Source of the DNA: a bacterium
GTDB taxonomy: Bacteria; Patescibacteriota; Patescibacteriia; Patescibacteriales; JAKAJF01
NCBI GenBank assembly: GCA_021813875.1
Contig: JAKAJF010000046.1
Span: 1 to 7,415, forward strand
Length of the DNA: 7,415 nucleotides
Reading direction: 5' to 3'
The notes below the pieces were generated by a model that made no database searches, had not been told where the DNA came from, and saw nothing but the letters and a program-made list of their open reading frames with translations. Both the position numbers and the translations under genes were made by a program. Positions 1-3,973 of this stretch are shown here, piece by piece (position 1 is the first letter of the stretch; every line of letters begins with the position of its first letter).

Positions 1-332
1 TAATCAAACCCCATGGTTTCGCAAAATTTTATTATCTCTGTTCTAATAGGAATAATTTTATAACGCCCATAATAAACAGAGCGGGCAAATTGATCACCAA
101 TATTTATACAAAGACGGCATCCGTCATCTAAAACTCTAAAACATTCTTTCCAAACTAAATTAAGATTATTGATATAATCTTCATAGCTATCATTAAAGCC
201 GATTTGATCCAAAGTACCATAGTCTTTTAACTGCCAATATGGCGGTGAAGTAATGATAAGGTGAACAGACCTGTCTTTTAATTCCGCCATGTTTCTGGAG
301 TCACCGATTATAATTTTATGATTAGTTTTCAT
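1..332 (-). CDS. DNA methyltransferase (N4-cytosine/N6-adenine type), N-terminal part only
   Basis: The gene starts at the ATG at 332-330 and runs off the left edge, leaving about 110 residues. The N-terminus reads MKTNHKIIIGDSRNM, followed by LIITSPPYW at residues 25-33. This is the catalytic motif IV (SPPY) of amino-methyltransferases, which transfer a methyl group from S-adenosylmethionine to an exocyclic amino group in DNA. A catalytic motif this close to the N-terminus fits the beta-class order, in which the AdoMet-binding FxGxG motif comes near the C-terminus, here outside the window. The block LNLVWKECFRVLDDGCRLCINIGD (split by eye at residues 57-80) is also typical of the family. Whether it is a solitary methylase or part of a restriction-modification pair cannot be told. 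The codons are AT-rich, unlike ligA or gatA, which suggests horizontal transfer. It probably has its own promoter at 392-420, with a leader of about 55 nt and no clear Shine-Dalgarno site. Confidence 0.88.
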   Translation of the reverse strand, partial: MKTNHKIIIGDSRNMAELKDRSVHLIITSPPYWQLKDYGTLDQIGFNDSYEDYINNLNLVWKECFRVLDDGCRLCINIGDQFARSVYYGRYKIIPIRTEIIKFCETMGFD

Positions 333-391
333 AAATATTTTTGTAATTTTCGCCAAATATTTAAAAATTTCTAAAAGGAAAGGATAATTAT

Positions 392-420
392 ATTGTACCA
401 CTCGATAACAAATAATTCAA
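392..420 (-). promoter_or_regulatory. Predicted sigma70-type promoter for the methyltransferase gene
   Basis: Read on the minus strand there is a TTGAAT box (420-415), a spacer of exactly 17 nt, and a TACAAT box (397-392), with an overlapping TATAAT at 392-387. The distance to the methylase ATG is about 60 nt. This is a match by eye to the consensus. The region is AT-rich, so a chance match is possible. Confidence 0.5.
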
Positions 421-433
421 AAGGGAGATTTTT

Positions 434-449
434 CAAAAAATATTTTTTG
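434..449. repeat. 16-bp perfect AT palindrome
   Basis: CAAAAAATATTTTTTG is a perfect palindrome, 14 nt upstream of the predicted -35 box of the methylase promoter and next to the GC-rich tRNA-like element. It could be an operator, a terminator stem for transcripts arriving from the tRNA side, or a chance product of AT-rich DNA. Confidence 0.35.
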
Positions 450-462
450 CTCAATTTAGACG

Positions 463-591
463 GGCGGAAGGAGAGGGATTCGGTCACAACTCTCGTCGGC
501 TTCCGCCTCCTCGGTCGCGACCCCGCCTCGCGGTGCTCCTCGCCGGAATTGCTCGTCGCACATCGCTCCGGCATTCGAATCCCTCTCCTCC
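463..591. repeat. GC-rich palindromic element with tRNA-Ser 3'-end copies at both ends
   Basis: This stretch makes up most of the 304-bp gap between the methylase start (332) and the tRNA (637). The left end (463-482) is an exact 20-nt copy of 638-657, the acceptor and T-arm end of the neighbouring tRNA-Ser gene, in the same orientation. The right end (574-589) is a 16-nt copy of the same tRNA segment in the opposite orientation, so 469-482 and 576-589 form a perfect 14-nt inverted repeat. The interior is strongly GC-rich against AT-rich flanks and contains smaller palindromes, for example GGTCGCGACC at 513-522 and a CCGGA/TCCGG pair at 543-547/567-571. There is no full tRNA fold and no convincing protein; open frames crossing it look incidental. 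It is best read as a mobile palindromic repeat or a rearranged attachment site. Confidence 0.65.
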
Positions 592-599
592 TATCTGTA

Positions 600-637
600 A
601 AATAAAATAACCTAACGCGGGTTAGGTTATTTTATTT
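600..637 (-). terminator. Strong hairpin, probable terminator of tRNA-Ser
   Basis: Positions 600-616 and 621-637 are perfectly complementary (17-bp stem) around the 4-nt loop 617-620. On the minus-strand transcript the stem begins right at the encoded CCA end of the tRNA and closes with an AT-rich arm ending TTATTTTATTT, consistent with Rho-independent termination. The symmetric A/T arms would also allow it to act in the other direction. Confidence 0.7.
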
Positions 638-726
638 GGCGGAAGGAGAGGGATTCGAACCCTCGAAGCCTTTTACAGCTTACACGCTTTCCAAGCGTGC
701 GCCATCGACCACTAGGCGACCCTTCC
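637..726 (-). tRNA. tRNA-Ser (anticodon GGA), CCA encoded
   Basis: The minus strand folds as a complete class II tRNA of 90 nt. The acceptor stem GGAAGGG (726-720) pairs with TCCTTCC, with one G-U pair, followed by discriminator G and an encoded CCA (639-637). The D-stem is GCC/GGC. The anticodon stem CACGC/GCGTG encloses the loop TTGGAAA, giving anticodon GGA (692-690), which reads serine UCC and UCU. A long variable arm with an AAGC/GCTT stem confirms the serine class. The T-arm is GAGGG/CCCTC around TTCGAAT. It lies 4 nt after one terminator-like hairpin and directly before another. Its 3' end is copied at 463-482 and, inverted, at 574-589. Confidence 0.96.
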
Positions 727-730
727 AAAT

Positions 731-758
731 GAAAAAAGGTGGGTTCACACCTTTTTTC
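731..758 (-). terminator. Rho-independent terminator after the dsbA-like gene
   Basis: Positions 731-741 (GAAAAAAGGTG) and 748-758 form a perfect 11-bp stem around a 6-nt loop. On the minus strand the right arm ends in CCTTTTTTC, a U-run suitable for termination, 18 nt after the stop codon of the thioredoxin-fold gene at 777. It ends only 4 nt before the tRNA 5' end. A weak TATATT at 768-763 might start the tRNA transcript, but no matching -35 box was found. Confidence 0.7.
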
Positions 759-776
759 TTAAAATATATCTTATCA

Positions 777-1514
777 TCACTTTAAAAATTTTTCAATGGT
801 GCTTTTGACGCCCTTGGTCATCTGGCCGTCGCTACCTTTGAAATCCTCGAAGGGATAGGCGCCGGGAAGGACCTCGCCGTTGATGAAGATGGTGGGCGTA
901 CCGGTGATGCTCAAATTTCTGCCTTCAAGCATCTGCCCCAGGATCTTATCCTTATACTTCTCCGTATCCAGGCACTGATTGAATCTGGCAGCGTCCAGAC
1001 CCAGGTCGGCGGCATCTTTCTTGAACTGTTCGGTATTGAAATCGCCGGCCTTGTTATCGGCGAAGAGCTTGTCATGCATCTCCCAGAACTTGCCCTGCTC
1101 CGAAGCGCACTCGGAAGCGAGGGCGGCCGGCATGGCTTCGGGATGGATGGCCAGGGGGAAATGCCTGAAGGCGATGGCCACCTTGCCCGCAAATTCCTTT
1201 TCAACCTCTTTCAAAGTGTCGGTGAATTGGGCGCAGAAGGGACATTCGAAATCGGAATAGACGATCAATTGCACGGGCGCGTTCTTGTCGCCCCAGACAT
1301 GGTCGCTGTCGTCGATCGGCCTCAAGCGGTTCTGCGGCTCTTCAGCTTTGTTGCCGGCCCCTTGCTGGTCGCTTTTGACCTGATCTTTGGTATCGGTCGT
1401 GCCTAAATCGCTCTTCTCTTCGTTGTTCCATCTTACAAACCAAGACAAAATAAAACCTAAGATCATCAGTCCGATTATCGCTCCCAGAATTGTCAAAATT
1501 TTTTTATTATTCAT
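777..1514 (-). CDS. Membrane-anchored DsbA/BdbD-like thiol-disulfide oxidoreductase
   Basis: A 245-residue protein. Residues 6-28 are one hydrophobic segment, which should anchor it in the membrane with the catalytic domain outside the cytoplasm. A charged, Gln/Lys-rich linker follows (about 30-70), then a thioredoxin-fold domain of the Thioredoxin_4/DsbA type. The active site is CPFC (Cys91, Cys94) in SDFECPFC, and the cis-proline loop is GTPT (Pro207) in TGTPTIFING. RHFPL (117-121) is also typical. A second cysteine pair (Cys136 in ASECASEQGKFWEMHD, Cys181 in NQCLD) matches the additional disulfide seen in many members. The likely role is forming or isomerising disulfides in exported proteins, possibly including the cysteine-containing pilins encoded upstream; that link is inference. 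The ATG at 1514 is chosen because the membrane segment follows at once. There is no Shine-Dalgarno site, and a repeat ends 6 nt upstream. It is probably the last gene of the transcript before the hairpin at 731-758. Confidence 0.93.
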   Translation of the reverse strand: MNNKKILTILGAIIGLMILGFILSWFVRWNNEEKSDLGTTDTKDQVKSDQQGAGNKAEEPQNRLRPIDDSDHVWGDKNAPVQLIVYSDFECPFCAQFTDTLKEVEKEFAGKVAIAFRHFPLAIHPEAMPAALASECASEQGKFWEMHDKLFADNKAGDFNTEQFKKDAADLGLDAARFNQCLDTEKYKDKILGQMLEGRNLSITGTPTIFINGEVLPGAYPFEDFKGSDGQMTKGVKSTIEKFLK

Positions 1515-1520
1515 AAATGA

Positions 1521-1608
1521 TTGTCGTTGCGAGGAGCCGCGGGCGACGTGGCGATCCTTGGCGCCTTTTTTAAAGGAGATAAAATTGATAAGCGCCTCAC
1601 GATGACAA
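1521..1608. repeat. Intergenic dyad repeat, TTGTCATTGCGAGG family (copy 1)
   Basis: The ends, TTGTCGTTGCGAGG at 1521-1534 and the complement of TTGTCATCGTGAGGC at 1594-1608, form an imperfect terminal inverted repeat (three differences, two of which still allow G-U pairing in RNA). The internal GATCGCCACGTCG (minus strand, 1556-1544) is an exact 13-nt match to 3919-3931 of copy 2, which lies in the opposite orientation. The copy fills the gatA-dsbA spacer, from 5 nt after the gatA stop to 6 nt before the dsbA-like start. Similar repeats are widespread in CPR and some other bacterial genomes, from general knowledge. No coding capacity is apparent. Confidence 0.75.
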
Positions 1609-1613
1609 ATAAT

Positions 1614-3101
1614 TTAAAGATTAGGTTTTTTCTTGTGCCAATCGGTCGCTTTCTGGTAATTATAGCCGATCCGGAAGAGCAGGGCCTCGTCGAACCGCTT
1701 GCTGATCAGCTGCATGCCGACCGGCAGGGCCTCGCCGCCATCTTCCGGATGGGCGAAGCCGCAGGGGATGGACATGGCCGGCAGGCCGGCCAAAGAGGCG
1801 CCGGTCACGAAGATGTCCTCGAGGTACATCTTCAAGGGGTCGGCCGCCTGGGCCCCCAGCTTGAAGGCCGGATGCGGCGAAGTCGGGGTCAAGAGCAGGT
1901 CGACTTTCTCCAAAGCTTCATCCATCTCCTTCTTGATGATGGTCCTGACCTTCTGAGCCTGGAGATAATAAGCGTCATAGTAGCCGGCCGACAGGGCGTA
2001 GGTGCCGAGCATGATGCGGCGCTTAGCTTCCGGTCCGAAGCCCTGGCCGCGACTTTTCTTATAGATATCGATAAGACTGAAGCTTCGGCCATCATCGCCG
2101 TCGGCGGCGCTATAACCATATTTGATGCCGTCGAAGCGGGCCAAGTTGGAACTGATCTCCGAAGGCGTGATGATATAATAGACCGGAATGCCGTATTTAG
2201 TATGGGGCAGGCTGACTTCTTCGAACTCGGCGCCCAACTTTTTAAATTCCTCGATGGCTTCCTCCAGGGCTTTGGCCACCTCCGGATCGGTACCGGGGAT
2301 GAAATACTCTTTCGGCAGGCCGATCTTGATTTTCTTTAATCCGCCCATGGCTTCAAGATCGGTCGGATTCACTTCCTCATCGACGGTAGTGGCGTCATAC
2401 TTGTCGGCTCCGGCGATCGCGGCCAGAACGATGGCGGCGTCCTCGACCGTCTTGGTCAGGGGCCCGGGCACGTCGGTCGAGCTGGTCATGGAGATGAGTC
2501 CGAAGCGGGAACCGCGCCCGTAGCTCGGTTTGAGGCCGGTGATGCCGCAAAAAGCGGCCGGGCATCTGATCGAACCGCCGGTATCCGTCCCCAAGGCGAA
2601 GAGGCACATGTCGGCGGCCACGGCCGCCCCCGAACCTCCGGAAGAGCCGCCCGGTACGCGCGAGAAGTCCCATGGATTATGGGTCGGACCGAAGGCGCTA
2701 TTTTCAGTGGAGGCGCCGTGGGCGAATTCGTCCAGGTTGGTCTTCCCCAAAAGCACCGCCCCTGCCTCTCTCAATCTTTTGATGATGGTCGCGTCGAAGG
2801 GAGCGATATAATTTTCTAAAATTTTCGAGGCGGCAGTCGTCTTGAGGCCGCGGGTCAGGATGTTGTCCTTGGCCAGGTACGGGATGCCGAGCAAAGCTCC
2901 TTTCTCGCCCTTGGCCCGGCGCGCGTCGGCTTGTTCGGCTTCAGCCAAGGCTTCCTTCTCGCAAACAGTCAGACAGGCTTTGACCCGGTCGTCGATCTCC
3001 TTGATACGATCAAGACAGGCATGGGTCAGCTCGACGGAAGTAATCTCGCCTTTCTCCAGCTTCTCCTGCGCTTCTTTTATAGTTAATTGATTTAATTGCA
3101 T
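1614..3101 (-). CDS. gatA: Glutamyl-/aspartyl-tRNA(Gln/Asn) amidotransferase subunit A
   Basis: A 495-residue amidase-signature protein of normal GatA length. GatA releases ammonia from glutamine, and the GatCAB complex uses it to convert Glu-tRNA(Gln) or Asp-tRNA(Asn) to the correctly charged form in the cytoplasm. The Ser-cisSer-Lys triad is visible: Lys78 in PYLAKDN, Ser153 in PGGSSGGSGAAVA and nucleophile Ser177 in GTDTGGSIRCPA, with the same spacing as the known Staphylococcus aureus enzyme (79/154/178). The start MQLNQLTIKEAQEKL is typical of the family, and no upstream start competes. The ATG lies 4 nt after the GIY-YIG stop codon, so translation may be coupled to that gene; an AGGA in the repeat is about 15 nt away, too far to be an ordinary ribosome binding site. 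In most operons gatA directly follows gatC; here a GIY-YIG gene separates them. gatB is not in the window. Confidence 0.97.
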   Translation of the reverse strand: MQLNQLTIKEAQEKLEKGEITSVELTHACLDRIKEIDDRVKACLTVCEKEALAEAEQADARRAKGEKGALLGIPYLAKDNILTRGLKTTAASKILENYIAPFDATIIKRLREAGAVLLGKTNLDEFAHGASTENSAFGPTHNPWDFSRVPGGSSGGSGAAVAADMCLFALGTDTGGSIRCPAAFCGITGLKPSYGRGSRFGLISMTSSTDVPGPLTKTVEDAAIVLAAIAGADKYDATTVDEEVNPTDLEAMGGLKKIKIGLPKEYFIPGTDPEVAKALEEAIEEFKKLGAEFEEVSLPHTKYGIPVYYIITPSEISSNLARFDGIKYGYSAADGDDGRSFSLIDIYKKSRGQGFGPEAKRRIMLGTYALSAGYYDAYYLQAQKVRTIIKKEMDEALEKVDLLLTPTSPHPAFKLGAQAADPLKMYLEDIFVTGASLAGLPAMSIPCGFAHPEDGGEALPVGMQLISKRFDEALLFRIGYNYQKATDWHKKKPNL

Positions 3102-3105
3102 ATTT

Positions 3106-3483
3106 TTATTTTGTCATCCTGAGCTTAAGCGAAGGATCTAGTTCTTTTTTAATTTCATCAATGTCTTCCTTCTTGATACCGAAATCCTTAAATAAATCTT
3201 CGCTTAAATCAATTAAATTTGAATTTGTGCTTTTTATTAAGTTTACTTTCTTTTCTCTAAGCCATCCCTTGATTTCTTTTTCTCTATTTATCGCGTCCCC
3301 AATATATTGATATTCTTCAAAGTAAATAAGGTAAGCCAATTTGTATTTTCTGGTAAATTCGGAACCATAACCGGACTGATGCTCAATTGTTCTTCGAACA
3401 ATATTGTTAGTAAGGCCTGTATAAAAAACAGTTCTTTTATAATTGCTCATTATATAAACATAGAAACAATATTCTTTTTTCAT
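3106..3483 (-). CDS. Small GIY-YIG endonuclease-domain protein (COG2827/UPF0213-like)
   Basis: A 125-residue protein. The GIY-YIG core shows as FYVYIMSN (7-14) and FYTGLTNNIVRRTIEHQ (20-36): VYI and YTG replace the canonical triplets, with Arg30/31 and His35. The REKEIKGW block (67-74) carries the likely metal-binding glutamate, and the Asn-rich LIKSTNSNLIDLS (82-94) closes the domain. Such single-domain proteins are predicted nucleases related to the UvrC N-terminal domain; their biological role is mostly unknown. The last residues, DPSLKLRMTK, are encoded by the repeat at 3111-3139. A second, inverted repeat copy lies upstream at 3510-3547. AGGA at 3491-3488, 4 nt before the ATG, is one of the few Shine-Dalgarno-like sites in the window. 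The gene is clearly more AT-rich than gatC, gatA and ligA. It interrupts the gatC-gatA pair, which suggests insertion of a mobile unit. Confidence 0.9.
   Translation of the reverse strand: MKKEYCFYVYIMSNYKRTVFYTGLTNNIVRRTIEHQSGYGSEFTRKYKLAYLIYFEEYQYIGDAINREKEIKGWLREKKVNLIKSTNSNLIDLSEDLFKDFGIKKEDIDEIKKELDPSLKLRMTK
3111..3139. repeat. TTGTCATCCTGAGC-family repeat, left copy
   Basis: It begins TTGTCATCCTGAGC and ends AAGCGAAGGATCT. The outer 12 nt at each side (TTGTCATCCTGA and AAGCGAAGGATC) match the inverted copy at 3510-3547 exactly. Read on the minus strand it supplies the final codons of the GIY-YIG gene, whose stop lies at 3108-3106. It ends 9 nt before the gatA start codon. Confidence 0.8.
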
Positions 3484-3509
3484 GTTTTCCTGAATTTAAT
3501 TCCTATTAA

Positions 3510-3547
3510 AGATCCTTCGCTTCCGCTTCGCTCGTTCAGGATGACAA
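3510..3547. repeat. TTGTCATCCTGAGC-family repeat, right (inverted) copy
   Basis: On the plus strand it starts AGATCCTTCGCTT and ends TTCAGGATGACAA, the reverse complement of the 3111-3139 copy with about 9 extra nt in the middle. The centre (CTTCCGCTTCGCTCG) consists of GC-rich degenerate phrases. It begins 7 nt after the gatC stop codon in transcription order and precedes the GIY-YIG ribosome binding site. Confidence 0.8.
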
Positions 3548-3554
3548 CTAAAGA

Positions 3555-3848
3555 TTATTCCAAAACTCTTTTTACTTTGATGAATCGATCTTCTCTTTCG
3601 GGGGCGTCTTCCAGAGCTTCTTCAATCTCCTCCCTGCTCCACTCTTCGACCTCATCTTTGCGAAAAACATTCTCCAATCCCGTCACCTGAGCGGTCGGCT
3701 CGATCCTTTTAGTCTCGACTTCGCCGAGCTGATCGACATAACCTAAGACGGCCGAGAGTTGCTCGCCGTACTTCTTCAATTCCTCTTCGGTCAGGTCCAA
3801 CCTGGCCAGATTGGCTATATGTTCGATTTGTTCCTTGCTTAAATTCAT
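3555..3848 (-). CDS. gatC: Glutamyl-/aspartyl-tRNA(Gln/Asn) amidotransferase subunit C
   Basis: A 97-residue protein, the usual size for GatC, the small subunit that wraps around GatA and stabilises the GatA-GatB complex. The N-terminal MNLSKEQIEHIANLARLDLT and following EEEL...YGEQLSAVLGYVDQLGEVET are the family hallmark, with IEPTAQVTGLENVFRKDEV in the middle. The C-terminal APEREDRFIKVKRVLE (82-97) matches the usual end (APExxxxxFxVPxVL), with KV in place of the common VP. The ATG at 3848 is chosen because the homologous sequence begins there; the in-frame upstream extension to 3977 only translates the repeat at 3856-3973. No Shine-Dalgarno site is present; the repeat ends 7 nt before the start. 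gatC is normally adjacent to gatA but here the GIY-YIG unit lies between them. Confidence 0.95.
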   Translation of the reverse strand: MNLSKEQIEHIANLARLDLTEEELKKYGEQLSAVLGYVDQLGEVETKRIEPTAQVTGLENVFRKDEVEEWSREEIEEALEDAPEREDRFIKVKRVLE

Positions 3849-3855
3849 ATTAAAC

Positions 3856-3973
3856 TTGTCATTGCGAGTCCCGAAACTCGGGACGAAGCAATCTTTTATA
3901 CTTTGGAAAACTATTAAAGATCGCCACGTCGTCCCGTCCCGAGGATTAGGGGACGGACTCCTCGCGATGACAA
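3856..3973. repeat. Intergenic dyad repeat, TTGTCATTGCGAG family (copy 2)
   Basis: The ends TTGTCATTGCGAG (3856-3868) and the complement of TTGTCATCGCGAG (3961-3973) match at 12 of 13 positions. Inside are a GTCCCGA/TCGGGAC hairpin (3868-3874/3878-3884) and the pair GAAGCAATCTTT / AAAGATCGCCAC. It fills the whole ligA-gatC spacer: it abuts the ligA stop codon at 3974 and ends 7 nt before the gatC start. In the minus-strand transcript it would form a long hairpin that could affect mRNA processing or partial termination. Confidence 0.8.

Larger units (their letters stand above)
3111..3547. mobile_element. Putative 437-bp GIY-YIG unit bounded by inverted repeats
   Basis: Two inverted copies of the TTGTCATCCTGA...AAGCGAAGGATC repeat (3111-3139 and 3510-3547) enclose one GIY-YIG gene. 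The unit sits exactly in the gatC-gatA spacer and has lower GC than both neighbours. No target-site duplication is evident by eye. It resembles a minimal nuclease-plus-repeat cassette, by analogy to REP elements that contain their RAYT transposase. Mobility is inference; the arrangement itself is seen directly. Confidence 0.5.

Noticed and set aside
371..605. Open frames on both strands across the GC-rich element (67 and 70 residues)
   Set aside because: They translate the palindromic repeat and tRNA-like sequence, then AT-rich spacer. There is no domain, no ribosome binding site, and both strands are open, as expected for a GC-rich palindrome.
1521..2339. Long plus-strand frame opposite gatA (272 residues)
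   Set aside because: It is antisense to a clearly conserved gene and starts inside a repeat; no recognisable motif. A shadow of GC-rich codons.
3111..3547. Classical insertion sequence
   Set aside because: There is no DDE, Y1 or serine transposase and no target-site duplication visible; the only gene is a GIY-YIG protein, so it is described as a putative unit instead.
1521..3973. CRISPR array formed by the repeated TTGTCAT units
   Set aside because: The copies are inverted, irregularly spaced, separated by genes and too few; there are no direct repeats with uniform spacers.
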